In this document: positions 24,510 to 36,560 of the stretch, piece by piece
How the letters are laid out: the number at the start of each line of letters is the position of its first letter
Position numbering within the stretch: position 1 is the first letter of the stretch
Assembly: GCA_904063045.1 (NCBI GenBank)
Contig: CAJFCJ010000006.1
Span: 4,232,408-4,296,407, forward strand
Direction of reading: 5' to 3'
From: Dimorphilus gyrociliatus
Taxonomy: Eukaryota; Annelida; Polychaeta; Dinophilidae
Length of the DNA stretch: 64,000 nt
The notes under the pieces: model-generated
The model's input: only the letters and a program-made list of their open reading frames with translations
Databases searched by the model: none
What the model was told of the DNA's origin: nothing
Made by a program: the position numbers and the translations under genes

Positions 24510-26177
24510 CCTCTTATTTATGTTTTCAATCTATTTTCATTTAACTTTGTATTCGAACTGTTCAAATCTTTTTGTTGAACTCCTTAGAAACCGTGACGCT
24601 GTGGATCACATGACTAATATCACGTGACTAGAGGCTATTGGCTTGTTGGCTAAGAAGAGCATACAGCTTGAAGTAATCTATTATTGCTATCTTTTGTAGA
24701 CCACTTTACCTGCATGAATGGATCAAAGAGATCAATAAATATTGATTTTCTCTCATCGATTATCCCATAATATTCAAATAAGATATTCTGAATATCTTGT
24801 TGACTATAATTACATCTATTGAATGTACATGTTTTTTATTATTAATACAGCTCGGTAATACAAATACTATCAACTTTTAACTGAAAGAAACATTCAAAGT
24901 ACAGTCGAACAGCTAGTTAATTAATAAGAGTCACCTTACTTGATTACTATTTACCTTTCAAATACTTATATAAATAATCATAAAATATTATAAAAAGAAA
25001 TGTATAACATTAACAAAAGAAAGTCACTGTTAGGTCATTAAAGGGAGTAATCTGTCTCTTTTCATGAAATACACGTTAATTGAGTTCAATCAATATATTT
25101 AAATATCCCTAACTTCATCTTTTTCTCTGATATTTTTCATCCTTCTTTTCGTCATTTTAGATATTTGAAAGGGGATGAGGATGACGGGCTAAGAGTAGGA
25201 AGAAAAAAACTTAAGCTACTATCAGTTACGCAAACAAAAAGACTTAATTTTATCGTTTAGAAGCTGAGATAACAATAGGAGACATCTGAAAAAAGATATC
25301 CCAATGGAATAGGATGTTTGAGCTCGAAAGGCAGACTATTTCTAGGAAATTGAGCAAAAGTAGCTAGCTAAATTAGCTTAATTATAATTGCTCTTCCGTT
25401 GAATTATATTAATTATGATAGCTATCTTATTAAGAAATATAATCGATTAAGATGACACCTAGCGGATATAAATAAATATTCTATTATAACTGAATCTGTT
25501 TTATAAATTTTCTGTATAGATTTTAGTCTGAGACAAATGTCAATATGAACCTATTGCCTAGATAAAGATAGTTCGGCCTTGCTCTAATAGTTTGCCGATC
25601 AAGATCAACGTTCTCTGTGTCATCATCCTAACATTCATGATCTCTTTACAACTATGTCTATATCGAGACGATACGCTATCGAGATAAGGAACAATCATCT
25701 TTCTATTATTCTTTATAAAGAATAAACAACAAATAGACTCCTTTGTTGTGCATTGTTCTATTAACCTTATCTAAACTCATTCGGACAACTAATTAAATTC
25801 ATTTTTCTTCTCCTTGCTTCTCTCTTAAATAAAATAGTCCAATTTATATGTATATAAACTATGTACAGTTATCGATCTTTAATAATATCATCGTTTCGCT
25901 CTTCGTATAACTCTCGTGCAAAAAAAAACAACTTTCGAATTCTAAATGATTGCTATTGTTTTTTTAATAAAAGAAATTATAAGAGATGTTATCTCTCTCA
26001 ACAATACCTGTGTGAAAAAGTAATTTCATTGTCTAGGCTTACATTTTGATGTTCCATATATTCTCACAAATGCAATTAACTTTATCGTTAAAATATTCTT
26101 TATATAAATTAATTGTCTAACCTTCTAACTCTAACTTGGTAGAGGATCTCGATAGTAGATAGATCAAAAAAGAAAGA
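24510..26177. other. Intergenic region between divergent genes
   Basis: About 1.7 kb separating the SPMIP1-like and malate dehydrogenase starts. No convincing exon. Short open frames in it are AT-rich noise. Confidence 0.5.
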
Positions 26178-27404
26178 ATGGAAGATTGTGTTTATACTAC
26201 AATTACTGGAGCAGCTGGAAATGCTGCTTATTCTTTTATTCCGTTATTAGCTCAAGCTAATCCTTTTGAAAAGGTTTTTATATTAGATATTTCTTACTTA
26301 GAAAGTAACGAAACGTCATATTATATTCATTTCTTTTAACAATTAGCCTATGTATCTTTCTCTACTTGGATCAAAAGGTACTGTAGAAAAGTTAGAGGCA
26401 ATTAAAATGGAAATAGAAGATTGCTGTTTCAATTCTATTAGAGGTTAAGATATTTAAACTTACTTTACGACTCATCTCTAACCAATACATAAATATATTT
26501 TTTATAGGAGTATATGTGACTGATGATCCGGATAAGGCCTTTGGAAATAGTCATTGGATTATTATGATGGCATCAATTGCCAAACCAAAGACAGTACTTG
26601 AGCGAAGTTACCTTTTAAAGCAGAATGTTTTAATATTTAGGGAGCACGCAATATCCTTAAATAAATACGCAAGACAGGATGCTAAGATAATAGTTGTTTC
26701 TAATCCTACTAATACACTGGCGATGGTCTGTCGGAAATTCGCTCCAAATATAAAAACAGAAAATATAACATGTATGAATAGAATTGAACACAATAGAGCT
26801 GTGGGTAAGATTCTAAGAGCTTTTCCAAATGCCCATCTCGACTTAAATAAACTGACTTTATGGGGAAATCATTCAGAGAGTGTTGGAACTGATGTTAGTC
26901 GAATTGAATTGCCTTCATTATATGACATAAATACCTTCAAAAAAGATCTTATTGAGGTTAATTGAATAGTTTCATATTGTTTGCTAAAATTCCCTATAGT
27001 TTTTATTATTTTATTAGTTTGTCAGATTCAGGGGACAAAATGTGCTGAGAGCAAGAGGCGAGCCCAGCTGTTTATCCGCAGCGAAAGCTGTTCTAGACCA
27101 AATTCAAACTTTATTGAGGCCATCAAAATATGTAAGATAAGAGGTTTTAATTAGATAATAAATCTAATAATTTTGGTGATTTTAGGGCGAATGGACTACC
27201 TTGGGAGTCGAATCTAAAGGATACTATTCCTTTCCCAAGAACCTATTTTGTTCCTTACCAGTTCAAGTGAAAGAAAATTCTCAATTCGAAATAATAAAAG
27301 ATCTAACAATACCGAAAGAGTTGGAAGGCTTGTTTCAAACATCAATTCAAGAGCTGATCAACGAGCGTCACTTAGTGGAAGAAGTTTTAAATAATAGCGA
27401 ATAA
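26178..27404 (+). CDS. Divergent cytosolic-type malate dehydrogenase
   Basis: Five exons (26178-26304, 26378-26443, 26508-26956, 27018-27131, 27186-27404) sum to 975 nt, 324 residues, close to the usual 330 of MDH1. The NAD fold begins TGAAGNAAYSFIPLLA and has the acidic FILDI end of beta-2; VSNPTNTLAMVC, LWGNHSES (catalytic His) and RARGEPSCLSAAKAV follow. Differences from MDH1: the mobile-loop PRRxGMER is KPKTVLER (specificity arginine region changed), and the catalytic Asp in TRLDHNRA is Glu (NRIEHNRA). So the fold and cofactor site look intact while substrate handling may differ. It could be a low-activity MDH or a 2-hydroxyacid dehydrogenase with another substrate; MDH1B-like is another option. 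Confidence 0.85.
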
Positions 27405-27483
27405 ATTTTTTAATGAAAACATTTTTATATAAATACTTTATCACAGTTTTTTATTTTTTTAAATACAACACCAATTGGTTTAC

Positions 27484-29277
27484 TTATTGTTTACCTTCAA
27501 GTGTTTCAATTTGGGCCATAAGATCTACAACGCCATTCCAAACTTCGTCAAAACTTGGTTGAATTGCACTTGCTGGTGGATCAAATCCTGGTCCGCGAAG
27601 TTCAGGAGTGAAAGAATATTTAATTCCAGCGGTATCATAAGCAAAATCCATAGTGGCACCAGAAGCTGGATCTGTAAATATAATTTTACCATGAAAACCT
27701 TAGTCCCTATAATAGTATTCATGAATACTAACAGATGGTAGTGCATACTGTTCCTCTATCCCATGAGGTTCCGAAAGTGTTTTCGATACCATCGGCGAAG
27801 GCATTAGCGGCGGCCAATTGATCTTGATGGTCAGATGGGTAAGCACACTCTCCGTTGGCATCAGTGTGTCCGTAAGGGATAAGGATCATTTGAGCAGTTG
27901 TGTGGATTGTAGTAAGAGAAATAATATTACTACCGATGTTACGAAGGTAGTTCTGTAGAGAAGAAAAAATATGTTTTAATTATTTTAATAACTATTGAAT
28001 AAGTTGAAAATTCTTACTTGAACGGCTTGAGTCTCAACTTCAGAAGCTGCAGAAGATCCACCATAGGTATCAGAGCATGGATTGGTTGAAGTTCCATCGT
28101 CTTTATAATAAATAGATTTTCGTGAACATTTAAATTATTGAATTAATAATCTGCTGTAACTTACTAAGCCAGTTGGCGTCATAGTTACGGTTCAAATCAG
28201 TACCAACACATGAAGATCCAACGTTAGGGCTTCTATTCTTACGCCAGAATCTCTAAAAGATGAAAATATCTCATGGAAAATGATTGTTAATTGTAAATAT
28301 ATCAAAGTACAAACAGTAGTGAAATCTTGCCAACTGTAAACGTAACCATCTGGGTTCATAACAATGACGAAATAGAAATCGTATTTGTTAAATAGAGAGA
28401 CGGCGTTGGAATCTTGTTGGGAAATTATCTGTTTTTTTTTAAATTGTACCAATATGATTCAACGTTGGAAATCTAATTTTCATTCAATTTTGACTTACGG
28501 CGTCCAACAATTTCAAATTGGTAGCTGGAGCCAACCATTCTCTGGCGTGGATAGCGGAATCGAACCAAACAATTTTACGAGTTCCTGGCTTAGTAATTTT
28601 CAAAAGTCTGATTGGTCTTCCTTGGGGACTATTACCGATATCTTCCAAAGTACAGGAAGCACCGCTTGGGCATCTGGCAACGAAATCATCCAAACCAGCA
28701 AGGATGTCTTCAAAAGTATTGAAATCGTTGATGTCAAATACTCTTGGTTTATCGTTTCTCATAAGGAAATTTCTCTTCAAATCACTGAAAGAAAGCATTT
28801 GATATATTAAATGAAAATTATGTGAAAATGGATAGGTAGGATAAAAAGTAAATCTTACGCAGCAGCATTCTCAGTAACTGTAAAGTATCTCATTTCGAGC
28901 ATAGAGAAGAGTTTGTAGCTGCTTGAAACTTGTTCCTTGGGAATAATAATTTCAGCGGCAACACCAACTTTGCGAGTGCTTTTCAAAAAGTCAATCTAAA
29001 TAAATCGCAAAGAAAGTCAAATATATTCAAATGGTTAAAAAGTCAGAATAAGAAAAATAGCGTACTCCATCTTTTCCTTCTAATTGCATCAGCCATTCAA
29101 CTTGATGTTCAGTATCAGGAATCACATAGACGACATGATATCTATATAATATAAGTATATTAATGAAACAAATAATAGATGAAAGAAGACTTGAATAACC
29201 TACCCTTCGTAGTCTGGTGTATCTTGAGCGGCAAAAACCGCAGCCACAAAAGCTAAACAAATCGTAAGCAACTTCAT
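27484..29277 (-). CDS. Secreted zinc carboxypeptidase A-like (M14), paralogue 2
   Basis: Same exon plan as the gene at 13287-15108, in reverse orientation. Exon 1 (29204-29277) encodes the signal peptide [17 protein letters not shown]. Zinc-site motifs SAIHAREW and [15 protein letters not shown] and the general-base segment FTPELRG are all present, with YPASGATMD at the Tyr248/S1' region, so it should be active with hydrophobic C-terminal preference. Signal peptide, propeptide and C-terminal exons are clearly diverged from paralogue 1, while exons 4-6 and their introns are nearly identical. The segment ending [12 protein letters not shown] is uninterrupted here, whereas paralogue 1 has a 64-nt intron (14765-14828) at that point. 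Stop is 80 nt from the MDH stop on the opposite strand. Confidence 0.93.
28166..28784 (-). repeat. Inverted homology block, copy 2
   Basis: Partner of 13746-14365. The two enclosed introns appear base-for-base the same as in copy 1, while the exons differ at clustered positions (for example GNSPQGR versus GDTVEGR). Block edges coincide with exon 4 start and exon 6 end. Confidence 0.85.
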
Positions 29278-29628
29278 TCTCTAATGCGCAGAGATACACC
29301 AACGTCTGTCACCTTTTTATACGTTTATTAAAACATTATTATCTATTTTGAAATATAGCAAATGTTATATTCTCATATGTTCATTCTGTCAAAATATTTT
29401 TATTTTCCTCTATTAATTATTTTTTTAATAGAATATTAGAAAACTTTTACAAATAATCTATAAAGTAAAATGATATCCAACTGTCTATTCACAAAAGGTA
29501 AATGCCGACAAAAGTATTTTGGGAATTTCCATTAATGTTACTATATACTTACGCAAAAGAAATTTTACTCTCTTTTTTCACCTAGATAGTATAGTTTGTA
29601 AAATTTAATGTAAATTTAATATAGAATG
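29278..29628. other. Intergenic gap
   Basis: 350 nt upstream of carboxypeptidase 2 and downstream of the claudin-like gene, both on the minus strand. No coding signal. Confidence 0.5.
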
Positions 29629-30506
29629 TTACGTAGAATTATTCGTTCTCTTTAGGAAGTTTGTGGGTATTTCTCGGTTAGAAATTCGTCTTATACCTTC
29701 CTGAAGCTGTATAGATGTATTTTCTTGGGTGTTGTTATCAGATGAATTGATGGGGCTTTGTCCAACACCTGAGTTCCTATTTCCTATTTGTATCTGATAC
29801 TTAAGTCGTTTATTAAGCTCTATAAACCTTGGAAATTCTATTAGAAGAAACACGACTGAGAGAGTAAGAAAAACTTCTGTTGCGATAAACATATAGAAGC
29901 CCCAACTAAATGACTCTGCAAAAAAACTTGGTCTCATCTGTTTGCCATTTGCTGCATATATAATAACGGCACTTAATCCAAAAAACACTGTAAATTAATA
30001 ATTTCATAGGATAAAGTAATATTTCATATTAATTTATTTCGGTTACCTGCAGCAATATTGCAGCATAAAGTAAAAAAAACCATTTCAGAATACCCTCTTA
30101 ACTTTCTAGAGAATGTGTAGCTAACAAAGACTAAACTAGCAACTATTGTAAATATAAGGGATAACGTTACTGTTGCCTGAAATCCTTCAACCCATTTTTT
30201 TGCAAATTCTAAAAACAGATAAGTTTAATTGGAGCAGTCGATTATTAAATTTTTCATACTTATTTCTATTTCACTTTCTTGTATAGAGCTACAATAGATA
30301 TTTTGAGAGGTTTTCTTATCATGAAAACAAGCCTTCCAAACTCCAGAATTAACCATCCGTTCAAGACTCTCCCCTATTGTCCATGTTGTACTAGAGAAAC
30401 TAACTAGAAATATAATGGCACCGGAGACTAAAAAAGTCAGAGAAATGCTTCCCGCAATTGATATAGCGTCACAAAATCCCTTCAAAGGGCGAGTATGACT
30501 GCTCAT
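29629..30506 (-). CDS. Four-TM claudin/PMP22-superfamily protein
   Basis: Three exons (30260-30506, 30047-30208, 29629-29987) sum to 768 nt, 255 residues. TM1 is about residues 14-37. The first extracellular loop has W...SGVWKAC...C (STTWTIGESLERMVNSGVW), matching the claudin W-GLW-C-C signature, and is followed by a KKWVEGFQATVTL entry to TM2, then TM3 (VFFGLSAVIIYA) and TM4 (FIATEVFLTLSVVFLLIEF). The C-terminal ~70 residues are polar, Gln/Asn/Ser-rich and lack an obvious PDZ ligand. Could be a junction protein or a PMP22/EMP-like protein; I cannot choose. Start taken at MSSHTRP, with the membrane segment close behind; an in-frame extension to 30611 exists but looks non-coding. Confidence 0.7.
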
Positions 30507-30909
30507 AATTCCGTACGAAATACTTTGAGAAGTCAATATTTCATATATTATCGTAATCTCTGGTGATTTAAGAATAAGATATCTAAATGATAAGCTTATA
30601 AACACATACATAAATATATATATATATAGTGTATAAAATTTATGTATATAACACTTTGTGAACTCTTGATAAGGTTTTATTGAAAGAGATAATCGAAGAG
30701 CAGTGATTTAAGTGTTTTGTTTAATATTAAAAAAGACCAATAAATGATTAATCAATATTAATTTTCTTTCTATTTGTTTCAAAAACAGTATATAGAAAAA
30801 AGGAAAAAAATACTGTCTAACATAAAATAATGAAAAAGAGAATATATTCTCTTCCAAACATAAATTCACTATCTTCAAAGAGAAGAATAAAGAACAAATA
30901 TATGAAAAA
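30507..30909. other. Intergenic gap
   Basis: About 400 nt between claudin-like gene and PEX5 (both minus strand); AT-rich with a short TA run near 30615. No coding signal. Confidence 0.5.
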
Positions 30910-33112
30910 TTATTCTTTAACTCCGTATTCCTTATTTAAGACATCTAATTTTCTTTGATCACAGGCTTCATACATATCACTTCTCCCTTGCAAGGAAACA
31001 GCCAATCTCAAAGTGGTCCAAATATTTTCACTTGTTACAGTTCTTTCACCTTTGGGTCCTTTTGAATTATGTTGTAAATTTAATGCTGCTAGAAAGTGTT
31101 CAACTGCCTCTTTATATGCTGATAAGTTTATGCAGGCCACTCCCAAATTAAATCTTGTTCTAACGTACCCTGGAGCCAAATTCAATGCTCTACTATAAGC
31201 TTCGATTGATTGTTCAGATTTCCCACTATTTGCCAGAGTTGCTCCGAGTTTATTCCATAATAGAGCATCTCCGTCGCGAATTTGTAAAGCCGCTTGAAAA
31301 CAGTCTACAGCTTTATCATATTCACCAGTCAAATTAAAAATAATTCCTAAGCCTATTTGTACGTCGGGGTCGATTTGAGCTGAATTTTGCCTAACGGCCT
31401 GAATGTATAAATTTTTTATCTTGTCTCTCTTAGATCTGTAAAAAGTTTACACGTAAAATTATTATTCTTATAGCATAAACAAGACGAGATATACTTACAA
31501 AGGAACATAGCTGCTGGCGTCTCTATGATCTCCTAACTCGGGCACCAAACCACGATATTTTTCATTGTGAAATAGCCATCTTTCTAGAGCTTCACAAGCC
31601 TTGGATTGCAAAGATTCATTTGTGTAAGAAACAGCTAGAGCTAGTAGGGCTGTTAAATTGTTAGGTTGGATTTCTAAACATTTCTTCAGAGCCGCTATAG
31701 CAGCTACTTCCTGTTCATTATCAGCCATTGTTGTACCAAGATATTGCCAAGCTTCAACATGATTTGAATCTTTTTGAACGGCTGCTTCGAATAACAGAAC
31801 AGCATTAGAGATATCTCCTTCCTTTAGTCGCTTCAACCCCTCTTCAAATGGAGCAGGATGCTCTAAGAGGGGGTTATCTTCTTCAAAATTATACTCATTG
31901 TATTTAGCAGGCTCAAAATTTTCAAATTCGTTTAACCAAGGATGTTCTCCTTCTTCAGACCTATTAAAATATAGATTATATATATATATATAATCAAGCT
32001 CTTTATATAACTACTTCATTAGATCATCCCACTCCTTTGTTAATTTATCCCAGTAGGCGGCGCCATCAGCAGGTTCAGTCATTTCTCTTGCGGCCTAAAG
32101 GATTTATAAACATAGATGCTTTATAACATGCAGAATAATTTACTTGAACTACCTTTTGACTACTTTCGAATTCTTTAGCCCAAGTATCACTTTCTCTTTC
32201 CTGACCTTTCAAAAACTCTTTATTCCAATCAGTTTCCTTTAATAAATCAGCTTCACTTTCTTTTGCAACCCTATTCTCTAAAAAATTTTTAAATTCAGAA
32301 TATTCGAATCTTTCATCTTTCATTCCTTGAGCCAAATCCAAGGCAGCTTTTTGCAATTCGGTGGGATCAGAGCTCTCTATTTTTTCATCGTCTAATCCTA
32401 CAGTTTGGATATATTCATTTTCCCAATTTGAGTGACTTTGAAACGCAGGCATAGGAGATACATGATGCATAGGTTGTATAGCATTTATGTTTGCACCTGG
32501 ATTAATAACTTGATTAGAAGACTTTGGTCGAGAGCTCAGATAATCATCAACCCATTGAGATGATTGAACAGGTTGATTAAAATGTTTAGGGTGATCAAGA
32601 TTTTGAACTTGACGCATTAACTCTCCCATGTGAAATGTACCAGGTGCCATTGGATGACTACCCCGTTCATTGTGAAGAAATTCTGTGACCAGCTGAAAAC
32701 AAAACAATATATAAATATACATTATATATATATGTATATATAGTTTTTTTTAATCCAATGATTCATATTTCAAAGCATAACCAGATGTCTGATAAAGCTT
32801 AATTTGATTAAATAACAAATTTATGACTGAATTTAAAGAAGCAACTAAATAAACTAAATGCAAAATGAATTTACCTCTTCTTCATGAGCTTGGCCAAAGG
32901 GCTTTGGTACAAATGCTGTAGCGCCTCTTGCCCCTCGTAAATCCTTTGAAACAAATAGTTTATAATTTATTCAGAATGTTTTAAAAACAATTGAAATATT
33001 AATTAGAATAACTCACTTCTTTTCTGGCTAAATCTTGTGTAAAATGAGAGGTTAACTTCATTAGTGGATTTGCTCCACCGCAATCTCGATCAACTAACTC
33101 TTTCATAGACAT
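30910..33112 (-). CDS. PEX5: PEX5, peroxisomal targeting signal 1 receptor
   Basis: N-terminus [20 protein letters not shown] carries the conserved Cys (residue 11) that is mono-ubiquitinated for receptor recycling. The disordered N-terminal half has several WxxxF/Y PEX14/PEX13-binding motifs (WVDDYL, WENEYI, WNKEFL, WAKEFE, WLNEFE). The C-terminal half (31836 down to 30910) is TPR: units include [38 protein letters not shown] and [19 protein letters not shown], which bind the SKL-type signal. About six exons with short introns. The protein ends ...[12 protein letters not shown]. No PEX7-binding segment was identified, so it may be the short-form type. Confidence 0.95.
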
Positions 33113-33830
33113 CTTCGACGCTTTGTTACTAGGATGTTTATTTAGTGAAAAATCAGTAGAGGGTAAAGTCAATGAAATATTATAAATCTTGCAAAAAGAA
33201 TATATATATATGTATTAAACAAGACTATTAAGCAGACAATGTGAATATATGGGACAGTTTTTCAAGACTACCGTCCACAACGTATTTGACCTAAAGTAAA
33301 AATTTTCAGTTACCAGTTTATTTTATATTTACTTCAAATAGCAAGTACAAAATGACCTACAACTCACTAACAGCCAGTCATAGAGAATAATTTTTGATAT
33401 ATGCTAAAAGTACAAAAATTGCTTATCGATAATTAACTGTTAAGGTGAGTAAACATACATGGTTTTGCCCATAAACTCGAAGCTTAAACTATCCACGCAA
33501 CCTCGCTCTTCAATTATTCTCGTAAAACCATTAAATCAAAAAGGAAAAATGCTGATTTTATATATTTAAAAGTCATTGAAACAGAAAAATATTTTTTATA
33601 CGAAGATGTTTTTAAAATTCTATGAGGGAAATTTTTGTTCTGGGGCACCAGCGCCACCGTCCGTCCCAGTATACTTTATATATAAGATTGGAAGATTATT
33701 AATATAATCTTATGAAAAGCTTATCAATAATAAAACTCAGGTTATAACATTGTCCTACTTACATGTTATTCAATTCTCAGACTTTTCTAACTTATTATTC
33801 GAAATATCGCTCATCATATCATTCTCTCCA
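33113..33830. other. Intergenic region between divergent genes
   Basis: About 720 nt separating PEX5 and the zinc-finger gene start codons. It should hold both promoters. A frame running into the zinc-finger gene from 33750 starts at TTG and looks like leader, not protein. Confidence 0.5.
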
Positions 33831-36281
33831 ATGGAAGGATCTCGTGAGGAGGTTTCTCTAAAGGCTACAGTTATTAAATCGGAGACTACTATTCCTGGTA
33901 TGAATTATGCAATTGCTACTGAAAATTACAAGTGTGACAAATGTGAGTTTGATACTATTTATTCTAGAGCTTATCTAGAACATAAAAGTGAATATCATGG
34001 AGAAAAGCTCAAGATCTACCACTGCCATTATTGTAATTACTCATCTGAATATGAACATTCATTGAAAAAGCATATGAGTATAAAGCATACAGACCTAAAA
34101 TATAATTATACCTCATCGTCAGAAACCGTCAATAATTTCATTGGAATTCCTCATAATAATTTGATGACCAATAATAATAATAATAATATTAAACCTAACC
34201 ATATTAATAAAAAGAAGTTTAGCTGTACATATTGTGAAAAATTTTCAACGAGTGATATTACCAAAATTCGCAAACATATTCGAGGACATCTTCAAAACAA
34301 AGGTGATGGCTCTTGTAACTACAGTAGCTCGAACGAGACTGGAAATGAAAGCTCTGTCACTCCAAAGAAAAGGCGATCTCCGACGGAATTTTCAACGTCC
34401 AACAAAAAATTTTGTTCAATAACTAGAAGAGCTGAATTCGGAACTGTTTTACGGAAAAAACGTCGAAAAAGCTGTAATATAGAAATTGGGAAAAAACCCA
34501 ATAAGAAGACTAAAAGGCGTAATTCAATTCAATTTGGACCCAAAGAAGCAACAACTCAAATTCACTGTATGTATTGCGAATATTCAAGTGTGAATTGGTC
34601 TAATTTTTTATGTCATAAGAGCAATCATCAACCAGGTCTAGGACAATTCAAATGCATTGAATGCTCATTTAACAATCCTAAGCAATACGTAGTAAAAAGG
34701 CATTACAATACATATCACAAATCAAAAGGTATTCAGTTAGGACCAGATTCATCTGTCTGTATAGTCAACGAGGAAGATGTAAATAAAAAGGAGGCAACGA
34801 AAGATATCAATGATGAGAATCTGAAGAAAGAGGAAGAAGAATCTTCACCTAATAAAGAAGTTTCAAATAACGAGCTACATCAAAATGATGTATTTAACTT
34901 TCAAATGCAACTTTCTGAACCTGAGGATGAGAAAAAAGTTAATGAAAAATCGATTAATAATATACGCCGGGACTTTTTTCGCTGCAAACTATGCTATAAA
35001 GTTAAATTTGGTTGCTACTCTAATGCCTTAAACCATGTCAGAACGAAGCACAACAACAATAAAAATCTAATCACAAAGCACGAGGACTTAAGTCCGAAAA
35101 AGCAAAATCTTAACTGCCTAGAATGTCCATTTGTTGCTCGTACGGCTGTACAGCTCTCAAAACATAAGGAACTGCACAAGAAAATTCCAGGATATATTAA
35201 ATGCAGATATTGCTCATATAACGTTAAAGTAAAATATGCTTTGTATGTTCATGAGCAACTTCACACGACAAGTGATACGGAGCAGGAAGAATCGAATGAA
35301 GATCAAGAAACTGATGTATATCAAGAAAATAAAGATTCTGTTGAAAAGCTGGATGAAGATGATAAAGTGGGTTATTCTAAACAATTCTCAGTGAGATTAA
35401 GAGCAAAAGCTAGAACAATTGGAAAAGTAACAAAAATTGAAAAGCAATATTGCTCTAATTGCCCTTTCTCAACCATCGACGCAGAAGCTTTTGAAGATCA
35501 TATACTGCGTCATGAAAACGAGCTTGCCTCTGAGTTTGAATGTAGCGATTGCTCATATGCAGGAAAATCACGACAAGACCTGACGAAACATTCGAAGCTT
35601 CATGAGAAGGAGTTTAACGCAAACAATGGTGAATTTGCCTGTGAAAAGTGTCCTTACGCAACGAAAATTCAAGAAAGAATTATTAGACACTGTTCGTTGC
35701 ATGGTGCGACGTCGTTACGATATGGATGTCAATTTTGCAGCTACTTCTCCGTCAATATTCAATTTCTGAAGGAGCATAGCAAATTGCATTCAAAGCCTTC
35801 AGATCATTTGGTATATACTCATTCAATAGAAGCTTTAAAGAATGCCGCTAAGAGAGCTATGATATACAATAAAGATGATAAGATGTTTCATGACGAGCTA
35901 CAGCTATATGAACATAGTTCAGTCTATAGCAGACCAACTACAGGTGTTTCTCAGGCATGTACTCTATGCCCTTATATAGCAATTGATTCAAGTGATCTTG
36001 TTGAACACCAGAAAGGCCATAGTTTGGATACTACTTCACCTTTTAGATGCTTCGACTGTAATTTTGGTGCAACAACCAGATCAAGTTTTCTAAAACATGT
36101 CCTTTGTCATTCCATTTGTGATGTTGATCGTTTATATGACCTTTTGATGCAGCAGGAAATCTCGGGTATATCTAAACCTATCCCACCCTTTAAAGCTTAT
36201 CAAATGGGTAGAGCCGCAATGGCACTTTCGGAAAATCATTCAATGGAAGATTGGATTGTAGCAATGAAAAAATGTTATTAG
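33831..36281 (+). CDS. C2H2 zinc-finger protein with 14 scattered fingers
   Basis: 816 residues in one exon from the ATG of MEGSREEVS; a longer frame begins with TTG and is not preferred. I count fourteen C2H2 units of the form C-x2-C-x11-13-H-x3-5-H, for example CHYCNYSS...HMSIKH, CSDCSYAG...HSKLH and CTLCPYIA...HQKGH. They are separated by long linkers, not TGEKP linkers. The C-x2-C-x-[FY] spacing and missing linkers resemble REST/hunchback-like invertebrate fingers, not KRAB-type arrays. A basic segment (KKRRSPTEF, RKKRRKSCNIE) can serve as a nuclear localisation signal, and an acidic Glu-rich spacer follows finger 5. Likely a nuclear DNA-binding regulator; no orthologue recognised. Confidence 0.85.
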   Translation: MEGSREEVSLKATVIKSETTIPGMNYAIATENYKCDKCEFDTIYSRAYLEHKSEYHGEKLKIYHCHYCNYSSEYEHSLKKHMSIKHTDLKYNYTSSSETVNNFIGIPHNNLMTNNNNNNIKPNHINKKKFSCTYCEKFSTSDITKIRKHIRGHLQNKGDGSCNYSSSNETGNESSVTPKKRRSPTEFSTSNKKFCSITRRAEFGTVLRKKRRKSCNIEIGKKPNKKTKRRNSIQFGPKEATTQIHCMYCEYSSVNWSNFLCHKSNHQPGLGQFKCIECSFNNPKQYVVKRHYNTYHKSKGIQLGPDSSVCIVNEEDVNKKEATKDINDENLKKEEEESSPNKEVSNNELHQNDVFNFQMQLSEPEDEKKVNEKSINNIRRDFFRCKLCYKVKFGCYSNALNHVRTKHNNNKNLITKHEDLSPKKQNLNCLECPFVARTAVQLSKHKELHKKIPGYIKCRYCSYNVKVKYALYVHEQLHTTSDTEQEESNEDQETDVYQENKDSVEKLDEDDKVGYSKQFSVRLRAKARTIGKVTKIEKQYCSNCPFSTIDAEAFEDHILRHENELASEFECSDCSYAGKSRQDLTKHSKLHEKEFNANNGEFACEKCPYATKIQERIIRHCSLHGATSLRYGCQFCSYFSVNIQFLKEHSKLHSKPSDHLVYTHSIEALKNAAKRAMIYNKDDKMFHDELQLYEHSSVYSRPTTGVSQACTLCPYIAIDSSDLVEHQKGHSLDTTSPFRCFDCNFGATTRSSFLKHVLCHSICDVDRLYDLLMQQEISGISKPIPPFKAYQMGRAAMALSENHSMEDWIVAMKKCY

Positions 36282-36560
36282 AATCTTTTAGATACAAATT
36301 TTTTGTTTTATAATTCTGATTTGTTATTGCCATTATCAATTTTCTAAAACTCAATGTCTTCAAATTTTGACAAAATCTTATTCCTTTTTCTAACGATTAA
36401 GAGTACTTTCTTCCTAACTTTTGTTAACATGTTTGTTTAATCTATATTCTTCTTTTTCTATGCAGGAATAACAACCTTCTCAATGATTCTTAATATATTA
36501 GAAATAACAGCGACAAAAAATTGATCTTGCATATTAGATCTAATAATCTAATTTAAAAAA

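Noticed and set aside
33750-33830. Upstream 27-residue extension of the zinc-finger protein
   Set aside because: The frame begins with TTG and reads as hydrophobic leader from AT-rich DNA; the first ATG is at 33831.
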